Of a DNA stretch of 64,000 nucleotides, positions 50,246-58,502 are shown piece after piece (positions within the stretch are counted from its first letter, which is position 1; every line of letters starts with the position of its first letter). The DNA lies in contig JAFDXL010000007.1 of assembly GCA_018267955.1 (NCBI GenBank), positions 140,513 through 204,512 on the forward strand, written 5' to 3'. The notes below the pieces were generated by a model. It saw only the letters and a program-made list of their open reading frames with translations. It searched no databases and was not told the DNA's origin. The position numbers were made by a program, and so were the translations under genes. The stretch is from Bacteroidota bacterium. GTDB lineage: Bacteria; Bacteroidota; Bacteroidia; Chitinophagales; Chitinophagaceae.

Positions 50246-50374
50246 CTTTTTGAATTTTGACTTTTACTATTGAATTTAAAGAATGGTTTTGCATTACCAA
50301 TAAACACTATTATGAAACAGCATTTTCACCCCCTGCGCCCGCAGGATTTTTTTTCCGCTACGTCGTCAATCAGC
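50246..50374. repeat. Direct repeat copy A (partner at 52442-52573)
   Basis: Begins CTTTTTGAATTTTGACTTT, includes TTACCAATAAACACTATT and a small reading frame that starts at 50312 (MKQHFHPLRPQD). The same ~130-base unit recurs at 52442-52573, about 2.2 kb away and in the same direction. Confidence 0.8.
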
Positions 50375-50500
50375 ATCATCAATGGCAGTCCTTATAAAAA
50401 AGGTAGCAGCAAACGCTTCGCAGGTTACAGGTGCGTCCTTTGTGTAGAATTCAAATCGTATGGTTTCTCCGCCGGTGGTTTTAATGCAGAATCCTTTCAT
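50366..50500 (-). pseudogene. Truncated duplicate of the DUF3830 gene 5' end
   Basis: From the ATG at 50500 the frame reads MKGFCIKTTGGETIRFEFYT, then KDAPVTCEAFAAT, almost identical to the first 34 residues of the intact DUF3830 gene (49809), and then leaves the family and stops after 44 codons at 50366. The nucleotide match covers about 100 bases. It is an unfunctional partial duplication joined to the end of direct repeat copy A. Confidence 0.85.
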
Positions 50501-50578
50501 GGCTGTTCCCGATTTTTAAATTGAAGATAATAATTCCTTCACCCTCATCGTTCTAGCTATCTAAATTCGTTCCTGACA

Positions 50579-51340
50579 ATGAGAAAGTTTTGTTTGCTAT
50601 TGACACTGGTTGCCGGCTTCAGCCATTTTGCTGATGCAAAGATCCGCCCCACGCTTTCATTGCTGGGTAGCCGCACGGTTACTATCAATAATACGCAGGT
50701 ACAGTCGGGCGCTTTTGAAGTTATCAATCGCAAATGCAACCTGGGCTTTGAGCTCACCAATAAGTTCGCACTCGGCGATAAGCTTTTTTTCAAAACTGGT
50801 ATTCGCTACCAACAGTCCAAAACCGTGGTCAACGGGCTCAACCAGATAACCACAGTTTTTGATAAGCCCGATCCTATGGCCTGGGAAAAGCGCTACGAAG
50901 CCATTACCGTACCCTTGCATATAGGCAGGGAGTTTTCGTTTGGCCGCGGCCGGAAGGCCGAGGTATATGGCGGCCTTTCGCTGGGCGTATTTATGGTATC
51001 TTCTGCTACGATATCTGTAAGCAGCGATTTTCCTCGTAATGTCAATAATACGGACGTGATCAGCGGCGAGATACGCGATTCTTCCAATCAAACCGAAGCC
51101 AGCTTTATGCCCAATGTAGATATTGGGTTCAACTATCATCCCAGCCGTTACCTGCCCCGCCTGGGTATTGGTGTTATGGGCTCCCTGCAGCTCAGCCGCA
51201 CACCTTCTGCAGTGTACCAGGGCCTTATTAAGAATGAGACCACGGGCCAATCCTATCCTTATTATATGAAGCATAGCCAGCGTCTTATCAATGCCTCCGT
51301 TGTGCTCAGCTATTCTTTTGGCAGGCGTAGTAAACTATAA
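50579..51340 (+). CDS. PorT-like outer membrane beta-barrel protein, first of a pair
   Basis: A 253-residue protein with a signal peptide (MRKFCLLLTLVAGFSHFADA) and a series of amphipathic beta strands ending in aromatic or hydrophobic residues (GFELTNKFALGDKLFFKTGI, ITVPLHIGREFSFGRGRKAEV, GLSLGVFMVSSATISVSS, MPNVDIGFNYHPSRYLPRLG, NASVVLSYSFGRRSKL). The C-terminal strand and the length fit small 8-stranded barrels of the PorT/OmpA-like family (Opcr/OMP_b-brl_2). It starts a two-gene operon with a similar barrel gene 18 bases downstream, both lying between the two copies of the direct repeat. Confidence 0.8.
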   Translation: MRKFCLLLTLVAGFSHFADAKIRPTLSLLGSRTVTINNTQVQSGAFEVINRKCNLGFELTNKFALGDKLFFKTGIRYQQSKTVVNGLNQITTVFDKPDPMAWEKRYEAITVPLHIGREFSFGRGRKAEVYGGLSLGVFMVSSATISVSSDFPRNVNNTDVISGEIRDSSNQTEASFMPNVDIGFNYHPSRYLPRLGIGVMGSLQLSRTPSAVYQGLIKNETTGQSYPYYMKHSQRLINASVVLSYSFGRRSKL

Positions 51341-51358
51341 AATGTCCATAGCCGTTTC

Positions 51359-52054
51359 ATGACGATCAAAATACCTTTATCGGTAAAAAAGGCAGCATTG
51401 TTCTGCATAGTGCTTTTGTGCATACAGTATGCTGCCACCGGCAAGCCGCAGCATAAATTTACCATTGGTGTAGCGGGTGGCCCCAGTCTCATAAGCCTGC
51501 GTGGCAGCGCTGCCTTGTCGCAATTGAAGCGCAACGAGGGTTGGCAGGCCGGTGCTACGATGCAGTATGCGTTTAGCAAACACTGGTCTGTACGAACGGG
51601 TCTATCGTACGAGCGCAAAGGGGCTAAGGAGCCTGATGTTATCGTTATCCTCGATAGCATGGGCACTAGTTCGGGGCAGGTAACACCGCGGCTCCGTTAC
51701 GATTATCTCACGTTACCTTTACAGTTGCAGTACAGCATCGGCAAAAAGGTAAAGTACTATGTTGCCGCAGGTATATATAGCGCCTATCTCGTTAGCCGCC
51801 AGGATATCATCAAAGGTGCCAATATCAAGCCGATGGTAATGTTCGATAGCCGTGCTTACGATTATAATTTCGATTGCGGACTTTCCTTCAGCGCGGGTAT
51901 TACGCTGCCTGTGTATAAACGTTTCCTGGCCTCGCTGGAGCTGCGCGATAATATCGGCATGTTCAACACGGTCAAGCTTCCCACCATCGTAGGCGTAGAC
52001 AATGTGAAAACGCGTGCCGCTGCCATTGTCCTGGGTGTGCAATACAAGCTTTAA
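51359..52054 (+). CDS. PorT-like outer membrane beta-barrel protein, second of a pair
   Basis: A 231-residue protein with a signal peptide (MTIKIPLSVKKAALFCIVLL, ending YAATG) and an OMP_b-brl_2-type barrel: FTIGVAGGPSLISLRG at the N-terminus, GATMQYAFSKHWSVRTGLSY with ERKGAKEP, LRYDYLTLPLQLQYSIGKKV, KYYVAAGIYSAYLV, GLSFSAGITLPVYKRFLASL, and a C-terminal strand ending IVLGVQYKL. This is the more canonical member of the pair. Probably a small porin or receptor-like barrel; ligand unknown. Confidence 0.85.
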   Translation: MTIKIPLSVKKAALFCIVLLCIQYAATGKPQHKFTIGVAGGPSLISLRGSAALSQLKRNEGWQAGATMQYAFSKHWSVRTGLSYERKGAKEPDVIVILDSMGTSSGQVTPRLRYDYLTLPLQLQYSIGKKVKYYVAAGIYSAYLVSRQDIIKGANIKPMVMFDSRAYDYNFDCGLSFSAGITLPVYKRFLASLELRDNIGMFNTVKLPTIVGVDNVKTRAAAIVLGVQYKL

Positions 52055-52088
52055 TTTTTTTGTTTACGGAGCGGATTGGAAGTATGTA

Positions 52089-52442
52089 TTAGAAAATGAA
52101 AAAAATAATTAAGACTGGAATTGCCATTAGCGAAATTGCCAGAACTCCCCACATCAATTTTTCGTTTTTTGATTTCTGTTCATATTTCACTAAGATTTTT
52201 TCAACCCTTGATTTGCTGTAATATCTAAACATTAAGATTGTCAAGACTGCGCAACCTGTAAGCCATACAGTTTTAGAAATAAACAAGTCGACACCCCCAA
52301 TTAATTTACATGCATATAGAGCATTACTGATATTTACTAAAAGACACGCTGACAGGTAAATAATAGAACTGAAATACGGAGTTTCGTATTTATACTGACC
52401 ATAGGTTTTATAAGATGCTGCAAGGATGTTATCTAAAATCAC
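52089..52442 (-). CDS. Hypothetical membrane protein
   Basis: A 117-residue protein with three or four hydrophobic segments (YFSSIIYLSACLLVNISNAL, LFISKTVWLTGCAVLTILMF, LMWGVLAISLMAIPVLIIFF). No family is recognised; AT-rich relative to its neighbours. Its start codon lies at the edge of direct repeat copy B, and it is convergent with the beta-barrel pair. Confidence 0.5.
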   Translation of the reverse strand: MILDNILAASYKTYGQYKYETPYFSSIIYLSACLLVNISNALYACKLIGGVDLFISKTVWLTGCAVLTILMFRYYSKSRVEKILVKYEQKSKNEKLMWGVLAISLMAIPVLIIFFIF

Positions 52443-52573
52443 TTTTTGAATTTTGACTTTTTCCTTTTGAATTTAACACGTATTTTTGTACTACCAATAA
52501 ACACTATTATGAAACAGTATTTTCATCCCCTGCAACCTCAGGATCTTTCCTTTCCGTCTTCAGTCATTCAGCA
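52442..52573. repeat. Direct repeat copy B (partner at 50246-50374)
   Basis: Same ~130-base unit as copy A: CTTTTTGAATTTTGACTTT at the left, CTACCAATAAACACTATT in the middle, then a small frame starting at 52509 (MKQYFHPLQPQD). The two copies differ mostly by scattered substitutions, several of them synonymous in the MKQ frame. Confidence 0.8.
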
Positions 52574-52613
52574 CCCAAACGTCGTCTTTTCAAAAAAGGT
52601 TAGCAAAGGTTAG
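52509..52613 (+). CDS. Possible small peptide, 34 residues
   Basis: A short frame starting MKQYFHPLQPQDLSFPSS and ending KKVSKG, reading into the decamer array. The paralogous frame in the other repeat copy starts MKQHFHPLRPQD. The differences in the first twelve codons are two synonymous and two non-synonymous, which hints at coding constraint, but the sample is tiny. No function known. Confidence 0.3.
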   Translation: MKQYFHPLQPQDLSFPSSVIQHPNVVFSKKVSKG

Positions 52614-52735
52614 CAAAAGATAACAAAGGTTAGCAAACGTTAGCAATATGCCCCCATATGCCCGCAAAATTGTTAACCCCGGTTAGCAAAACGGGTAGCC
52701 ATCCGTTAGCATTATCGCTAACCCAGGTTAGCAAA
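52598..52735. repeat. Iteron-like array of GGTTAGCAAA
   Basis: The decamer GGTTAGCAAA occurs at 52598, 52608, 52628, 52681 and 52726. Variants lie between (AGATAACAAA at 52618, CGTTAGCAAT at 52638, CGTTAGCATT near 52704), and inverted forms appear as TGTTAACC near 52671 and GCTAACCC near 52718. The first copies are spaced by exactly 10 bases (one helical turn). This resembles protein-binding iterons; no replication gene is near. Confidence 0.7.
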
Positions 52736-52818
52736 TCACGTTATTTCGGCTTTTCTGCCCCACATCTCACTTTTGATTTTTGAATTTCGACTTTTGAATT
52801 TTCAATTACTTTTGCGCC

Positions 52819-54159
52819 ATGGAATTAACAGCCTTAACCGCCATCAGCCCCGTTGATGGCCGCTACCGCAGCCAGCTGGCTCCGCTTGCTCCTTATTTTT
52901 CCGAGTTTGGCCTCATTCGCTACCGTGTACGGGTAGAGGTAGAATACTTCCTCTTCCTGGCCGAGAAAAAGATATTCAAGCTGCCTGCGGGCGTTAAGCC
53001 CGCAAAGCTGCGCGCCATCTACGAGGATTTCACCGAGGACGATGCCCAGCAGATAAAGCTTACGGAGCGTACCACCAACCACGATGTAAAGGCTGTGGAA
53101 TACTTCCTGAAAGATAAGCTGAAGGCTATGGGCGCCGGCGATGCTGTGGAGTGGGTACACTTTGGCCTCACCAGCCAGGATGTGAACAACACGGCAACCC
53201 CGCTGTTGTGGAAGGAAGCGCTGGAAGAGCAATACCTGCCTGCGTTGCAGAACATCATCCTGCACCTGCGCAAAATGGCTAAGGACTGGAAGGGCATACC
53301 TATGCTGGCGCGCACACACGGCCAGCCCGCATCACCTACCACGCTGGGCAAGGAATGGATGGTATTTGTAGAACGCCTCGAGGGCCAGGTACAGCAACTG
53401 AGCCACGTGCCTTTCGCGGCTAAGTTTGGCGGTGCTACCGGCAACTTTAACGCGCATAAGGTTACGTTCCCCAAGACCGACTGGGTGAAATTCGGCAACG
53501 ACTTTGTAAATAACCGCCTGGGGCTGGAGCGTATGCAATACACTACGCAGATAGAGCATTACGATAACCTGGCTGCCCAGTTCGATGCGCTGAAACGCAT
53601 CAACACGATATTAATAGATCTTGCCCGCGATGTATGGAGCTATATCTCTATGGACTACTTCAAGCAAAAAGTGAAGGAAGGTGAGGTTGGCAGCAGCGCT
53701 ATGCCGCATAAGGTGAACCCGATAGATTTTGAAAATGCAGAAGGCAACCTCGGTATTGCCAATGCCATATATGAGCACCTGAGCGCCAAGCTGCCTATCA
53801 GCCGCCTGCAGCGCGATCTTACGGACAGCACCGTACTGCGCAATGTAGGTGTGCCAATGGCGCATAGCTTCCTCGCACTTCGCTCGCTGGAAAAAGGCCT
53901 GGGCAAGCTGGTACTGAATAAAGAAAAACTCAATACCGACCTGGAGAATAACTGGGCGGTAGTTGCAGAAGCCATACAAACCATCCTGCGCCGCGAGAAC
54001 TACCCGCAGCCTTATGAAGCCCTCAAAGCTTTAACACGTGGTAAGGGTGGCATCAACAAGCAAACCATCCACGCATTCATAGATGGCCTGAAGGTAAGCG
54101 CCGCCGTGAAGAAAGAACTAAAGGCCATTACCCCGCAAACTTATGTAGGGGTGTATTAG
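52819..54159 (+). CDS. purB: Adenylosuccinate lyase
   Basis: A 446-residue fumarase/aspartase-superfamily enzyme: it releases fumarate from adenylosuccinate and SAICAR in purine synthesis. Key segments: SPVDGRYRSQLAPLAPYFSE at the N-terminus, TNHDVKAVEYFLK and VHFGLTSQDVNNTATPLLWK (catalytic His/Thr loop), LARTHGQPASPTTLGKE, and the signature loop GSSAMPHKVNPIDFENAEGN with the catalytic Ser. Length and order are standard for the PurB form found in gammaproteobacteria and Bacteroidota. TACTTTTG (52807-52814) lies only 4 bases before the ATG, suggesting a leaderless or nearly leaderless transcript. An iteron-like array lies upstream. Confidence 0.96.
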   Translation: MELTALTAISPVDGRYRSQLAPLAPYFSEFGLIRYRVRVEVEYFLFLAEKKIFKLPAGVKPAKLRAIYEDFTEDDAQQIKLTERTTNHDVKAVEYFLKDKLKAMGAGDAVEWVHFGLTSQDVNNTATPLLWKEALEEQYLPALQNIILHLRKMAKDWKGIPMLARTHGQPASPTTLGKEWMVFVERLEGQVQQLSHVPFAAKFGGATGNFNAHKVTFPKTDWVKFGNDFVNNRLGLERMQYTTQIEHYDNLAAQFDALKRINTILIDLARDVWSYISMDYFKQKVKEGEVGSSAMPHKVNPIDFENAEGNLGIANAIYEHLSAKLPISRLQRDLTDSTVLRNVGVPMAHSFLALRSLEKGLGKLVLNKEKLNTDLENNWAVVAEAIQTILRRENYPQPYEALKALTRGKGGINKQTIHAFIDGLKVSAAVKKELKAITPQTYVGVY

Positions 54160-54166
54160 AAGGAAC

Positions 54167-54868
54167 GTGAACATGGATGATGCCTATACATGGTTAGAGG
54201 ATTTTTTTAAGAACAGGGCACCGTATCGTTCTTTAACACTGTCCTCTATATTGCCATCGGTGTTCGATAGATATTTTATCATCGAACAGAATTATGGCAT
54301 CATTGATAGTTTTCCTTTTGATGAGTATCCGGAGGATAAAGAACAGATCGCCAGCCTGAACAAAAGGCATGATATAGAAAGGCAATTTGGTTTGTTTCTT
54401 AATTACGATAACGAAGATCTTTATCGCCCGGTAAGCATCAGGGAATTGGCTTCTATCTTCAATGTGAAGTATTCAAAGGATACTATCCACGATATAAAGC
54501 CTACACCAGGCGTAGCCTGCTTGCCAGGTAAGAGCCGTGCTAATTTGGAAAAACTTGTGAAGTTGCTTGTGGATGATGAATGTAGATTGTATATACAAGA
54601 TGCTTATCGTTACCCGGCATCAGTGAAGTATGCACAAAAGAATAGAATCTTAAATGGTGATGATTATATGAGCTTTGTAGATGAAATGGGTTTAGACTAT
54701 TGTAGTTATTTATTCCCCGTCGACAGGCAATGGTGTTTAGTGAGTTTTGAGGATGTTGACAACCCCGTATTAGCTTGCAACGATAAAATTGCAATGCAAC
54801 TACGCGGTATAGAGGCGCTTGAATATTTTGAGATCGATCCCTACACCAAATTAAGTTTAGTCTTATAG
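54167..54868 (+). CDS. Hypothetical soluble protein
   Basis: A 233-residue protein with no signal peptide, membrane segment or named domain that I recognise. It is acidic and Tyr/Asp-rich (AYTWLEDFFKNRAPYRSLTL, IDSFPFDEYPEDKEQIAS, LACNDKIAMQLRGIEALEYF). The pattern of scattered hydrophobic strands could fit a SUKH-like or other immunity-type domain, but no motif supports this. It sits between purB (7 bases upstream) and rsmF-like (3 bases downstream) in the same direction, so it is probably cotranscribed with both. Confidence 0.6.
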   Translation: MNMDDAYTWLEDFFKNRAPYRSLTLSSILPSVFDRYFIIEQNYGIIDSFPFDEYPEDKEQIASLNKRHDIERQFGLFLNYDNEDLYRPVSIRELASIFNVKYSKDTIHDIKPTPGVACLPGKSRANLEKLVKLLVDDECRLYIQDAYRYPASVKYAQKNRILNGDDYMSFVDEMGLDYCSYLFPVDRQWCLVSFEDVDNPVLACNDKIAMQLRGIEALEYFEIDPYTKLSLVL

Positions 54869-54871
54869 TTT

Positions 54872-56233
54872 ATGAATATTCCGGCGCGGCTATTACAAGA
54901 CCTGCAACAGGTAAAAGGTTTCAATGAAGAAGCCTTTATAGCAGCGCATCAGCAACCTGCTGTTACTTCTGTAAGGTTGCACCCGGTAAAGCATTCAAAA
55001 GCATTTGCTGCTAATGAGCAAGTACCCTGGTGTAGCGAAGGCAGGTATCTTAATGAACGTCCTGTCTTCACGCTCGATCCCCTGTACCATGCAGGAGCTT
55101 ACTATGTGCAGGAAGCATCATCCATGTTCCTGCAGCAGGTATTGAAGGAGACAGTAAGCGATAATAATAATCTCCGTGTGCTCGATCTATGTGCAGCGCC
55201 GGGTGGTAAGAGTACCCTGCTGGCATCATTTCTCGGTCCGGATAGTTTACTTATTTCTAACGAGGTTATACGTACTCGTGCTTCGATACTGGAAGAGAAT
55301 ATGACACGCTGGGGCTATATGAATACATGGGTCACCAGTAATGATCCCCGCGATCTTGCACGCCTCACCGGTTACTTCGATGTGATTGTTGTAGATGCTC
55401 CGTGTAGTGGTTCAGGGCTGTTTCGTAAAGATGCCCGCGCGCTGGATGAATGGAGTGAGGCCAATGTGCAGCTTTGTAGCCAGCGTCAGCAACGCATATT
55501 GGCAGATGTATGGCCGGCACTTAAAGAGGATGGTGTGTTGATATACGCTACCTGTTCTTACAGTCCGCAGGAAGATGAACAGATACTGGATTGGCTGGCT
55601 ACCGAACTGGATGTTACAGGTATTAAGGTATCTTCAAATGCAGAGTGGGGTGTAGTGGAGACAACTAGCGGTAGAGGATTACATGGCTATCGTTTCAGCC
55701 CCGATAAAGTAAAGGGCGAAGGCTTTTTTATTGCAGCATTGCGCAAAACATCCGCTGCTGATAGCATGAGGCCTGTACGTTATAAAACACTCCACGATAA
55801 AAAAGCTCATCAGCAAAGCAGCTATCTGCTTCATACAGATTTTCTTTGCCTGCAGGCCGATAAAGAAAGCTATCATGCTATCAACCCAATTCACGAGGCC
55901 GACTGGCACCAACTGCAGGGTAAAGTATATTTAAGAAAAACAGGTGTTCAGTTAGGCATACCAACAGCCAAGGATTGGTTGCCGGCACACGATGTAGCAT
56001 TGAGCATCAACAGGTCTGCATCTCTGCCATCTATAGAGCTCTCTAAAGAGCAGGCCCTTAAATTTCTCCGCAAGGAAGATTTCGATCTGCCCACGGCTAA
56101 CAAAGGTTGGTTTTTACTAACGTATAATGGGCTGGGTTTAGGGTGGATCAAATCGTTGGGAAACAGGTTTAACAATTATTTACCCAAACACTGGCGCATC
56201 CGAATGGAGATACCGGATGCCGATTGGGAATAA
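54872..56233 (+). CDS. rRNA (cytosine-C5) methyltransferase, RsmF/NOL1-NOP2-sun type
   Basis: A 453-residue RNA methyltransferase. The SAM-binding motif is LDLCAAPGGKSTLLASFLG, motif IV has one catalytic Cys (VVDAPCSGSGLFRKDA) and motif VI the second (IYATCSYSPQEDEQILDW). The N-terminal region (GFNEEAFIAAHQQPAVTSVR) and the ~130-residue C-terminal domain (QGKVYLRKTGVQLGIPTAKD ... TYNGLGLGWIKSLGNRFNN) match the RsmF (YebU) layout including its PUA-like end. It methylates cytosines in 16S rRNA; the exact site is not deduced here. Confidence 0.9.
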   Translation: MNIPARLLQDLQQVKGFNEEAFIAAHQQPAVTSVRLHPVKHSKAFAANEQVPWCSEGRYLNERPVFTLDPLYHAGAYYVQEASSMFLQQVLKETVSDNNNLRVLDLCAAPGGKSTLLASFLGPDSLLISNEVIRTRASILEENMTRWGYMNTWVTSNDPRDLARLTGYFDVIVVDAPCSGSGLFRKDARALDEWSEANVQLCSQRQQRILADVWPALKEDGVLIYATCSYSPQEDEQILDWLATELDVTGIKVSSNAEWGVVETTSGRGLHGYRFSPDKVKGEGFFIAALRKTSAADSMRPVRYKTLHDKKAHQQSSYLLHTDFLCLQADKESYHAINPIHEADWHQLQGKVYLRKTGVQLGIPTAKDWLPAHDVALSINRSASLPSIELSKEQALKFLRKEDFDLPTANKGWFLLTYNGLGLGWIKSLGNRFNNYLPKHWRIRMEIPDADWE

Positions 56234-56254
56234 CATTGTAATTTCATAGATAAT

Positions 56255-57247
56255 ATGCGCCGACTACTACTTGCTTACCTGCTATGTTTTTACTCGGTTG
56301 CTGCATTCGCCCAGGGTAAAGGATTGCCGCTGGCTGTGCACAACGATAAATGGATGATAGAACACCATGTTCAAAAAGGGGAAACGGTTTTCCTGCTCTC
56401 CCGTCGCTATCATGTGCCGCCCGCAATACTTACAGGTGCCAATAATCTCGGCTATCAGTCGGCGCTTCCAGAAGGCAGTATCGTATTGATCCCCTTGGGT
56501 GCTTATAATTATATGAACCATGCGCCTCAATCTGCCGGCGAGGCCCGGGCCCTCTACTATAAGACAGGGGACGACGATAATCTTTCCCGCATCAGCCGCC
56601 GTACAGGGGTATCACAGAAGGATATTCAAGACCTCAATAATATGGTCGATAATAATGTGTCGGCGGGGCAGAAGCTGAAAATAGGATGGGTCATGTACGA
56701 TGCTACGCAGATGCCTTCCTCTAATGATGGAGCTATTACCGCCATGGAAAAGAAACCGCAGGTAGCTGCCCCCAGGGTAGATACTCCTAAAAAGCCCAAA
56801 TACACGCAACTGGATAGCAATGCAAAATATAAGATAGTCCTTGCGCGCAAAGATGTAAAACAGCCGGATGGCACTACGCTCACTTACCTGCTGCAAGACA
56901 CTATCTGGGCAGATACCCTTGGGCCTGTAGGCAAGTTGTACATGCAGCAGACCAGTAACGAACAAAATGTAAGCGAAGAAAAAGGTACGGTAGTATTCTA
57001 CGATATGCCGGGTAAGATCAAATCTACTAAAGTGTTTTTTGCATTGAGTAATACGCTTTCTAAAGGTACGATCGTTAAGGTGTACAATCCGGGGACAGAT
57101 AAATATGTGTTCGTAAAGGTCATTGGCCCTATACCCGATACCAAACAATACTATAATGCTATATTGGCGGTTACAGGTGGTGCCCGAAGAGAATTGGGGG
57201 TTATAGAACAAAAAGCCTGGTGCGAATTAAAATATGTACGACAGTAA
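56255..57247 (+). CDS. LysM / RlpA-like exported protein
   Basis: A 330-residue protein with a signal peptide (MRRLLLAYLLCFYSVAAFAQ). Two LysM repeats are visible (EHHVQKGETVFLLSRRYHVP ... NNLGYQSALPEGSIVLIPLG, and YKTGDDDNLSRISRRTGVSQ ... VSAGQKLKIGW). The C-terminal ~110 residues (GTVVFYDMPGKIKSTKVFFA, GTIVKVYNPGTDKYVFVKV, GGARRELGVIEQKAW) are a double-psi-barrel RlpA/DPBB-like domain, here without the usual catalytic Asp certain. It should bind peptidoglycan in the periplasm; a wall-remodelling role is likely. Confidence 0.85.
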   Translation: MRRLLLAYLLCFYSVAAFAQGKGLPLAVHNDKWMIEHHVQKGETVFLLSRRYHVPPAILTGANNLGYQSALPEGSIVLIPLGAYNYMNHAPQSAGEARALYYKTGDDDNLSRISRRTGVSQKDIQDLNNMVDNNVSAGQKLKIGWVMYDATQMPSSNDGAITAMEKKPQVAAPRVDTPKKPKYTQLDSNAKYKIVLARKDVKQPDGTTLTYLLQDTIWADTLGPVGKLYMQQTSNEQNVSEEKGTVVFYDMPGKIKSTKVFFALSNTLSKGTIVKVYNPGTDKYVFVKVIGPIPDTKQYYNAILAVTGGARRELGVIEQKAWCELKYVRQ

Positions 57248-57310
57248 CGCCGGATACAATTATTTAAAACTATACATTTCATTATTCAACTCTTTTTGTA
57301 GGTTGCCCTT

Positions 57311-58339
57311 ATGAAGGTGCTTATTGTTCGTTTTTCTTCTATCGGCGATATTGTACTTACTACCCCGGTGATCCGTTGCGTTAAGGAACAGATACCCGGA
57401 GTAGAATTGCATTATCTTACCAAATCTTCTTTTAAATCGGTACTGGCATCTAATCCTTATATAGATAAGATACATTGCTTCGATGACGATCTTAATAAAA
57501 CAATGGAGGAGTTAAAGCAGGAAAAGTTTCATTTTGTAATAGATCTGCATCACAACCTCCGCACACTTAAAGTTAAAAAGGCATTGAAAGCAGAAAGTGC
57601 CTCCTTCCCTAAACTCAATATTCAAAAATGGCTGCTGGTGAATCTGAAAATAGACAAAATGCCGGATGCCAGTATAGTAGAGCGTTATTTCGAAACGGTT
57701 AAATGGCTGGGGGTAAAGAATGATGGCAAGGGCCTGGATCATTTTATTCCGGAATCGGCCAACCTAAAGAATAATGATATCCCCATGAGCCATTGGGCAG
57801 GGTATGTGGGCTGTGTCATCGGCGGTTCTATGAATACAAAAAAGCTGCCTATAGAACAGTGGCGATCATTTATTGAAAAAATGCCTTACCCGGTAATACT
57901 GTTAGGTGGTCCCGAAGACCGGGAAGATGGTAATATGATCGCGGAGGGCTTCGGAATGAGGGTGTACAATTCCTGCGGAAAGTTCAATTTAAATGAATCG
58001 GCATGGCTGGTACGTCATGCCAGGGTAATTGTATCCAATGATACCGGGCTCATGCATATGGCTGCCGCCTATCATAAGCCCATTGTTTCACTTTGGGGTA
58101 ACACCTCGCCCGAAATGGGCATGTTTCCGTATTATGGTACCAATAACATCCGGTCGAGACCCGAGCCACTGTCGGTTTTTATGGAAAACCGGCAATTAAG
58201 ATGTCATCCTTGCAGCAAAATCGGGTATAATAGATGTCCCAAAGGGCATTTTAAATGTATGAAAGAACTGGATATGAATTATTTGTCAAATATTGTCATA
58301 AAATTTTGGAAAATTCCCCAACCATTAAAATCCAATTAA
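57311..58339 (+). CDS. Glycosyltransferase family 9 (heptosyltransferase-like)
   Basis: A 342-residue GT-B enzyme. The N-terminus MKVLIVRFSSIGDIVLTTPV is the GT9 signature, and the C-terminal donor half has YPVILLGGPEDREDGNM and ARVIVSNDTGLMHMAAAYHK followed by PIVSLWGNTSPE, with a late Cys-rich segment RCHPCSKIGYNRCPKGHFKC as in this family. GT9 enzymes transfer ADP-heptose or other sugars to the LPS inner core or to related acceptors. Single gene in the operon direction of the LysM protein. Confidence 0.9.
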   Translation: MKVLIVRFSSIGDIVLTTPVIRCVKEQIPGVELHYLTKSSFKSVLASNPYIDKIHCFDDDLNKTMEELKQEKFHFVIDLHHNLRTLKVKKALKAESASFPKLNIQKWLLVNLKIDKMPDASIVERYFETVKWLGVKNDGKGLDHFIPESANLKNNDIPMSHWAGYVGCVIGGSMNTKKLPIEQWRSFIEKMPYPVILLGGPEDREDGNMIAEGFGMRVYNSCGKFNLNESAWLVRHARVIVSNDTGLMHMAAAYHKPIVSLWGNTSPEMGMFPYYGTNNIRSRPEPLSVFMENRQLRCHPCSKIGYNRCPKGHFKCMKELDMNYLSNIVIKFWKIPQPLKSN

Positions 58340-58502
58340 TGTCTTTTATATCTGAGTTAAGATTATTTACCGTGCTTTAATTGATGGTTAAACATATTGT
58401 CATTATAAAAGTTTGTTGTAAAAAACCTTGATTCAGAAAAAAATAAATTAGTATTTTACAAACTTGTATTTAGTAACAAACGTTTCAAAATAACGCCGCA
58501 AT

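Noticed and set aside
50270..50524. An 84-codon plus-strand frame
   Set aside because: It is a composite: the first part comes from direct repeat copy A and the rest is the antisense of the truncated DUF3830 duplicate.
52598..52735. CRISPR array
   Set aside because: The repeated unit is only 10 bases and copies are adjacent or irregularly spaced; there are no ~30-base unique spacers and no cas genes in the window.
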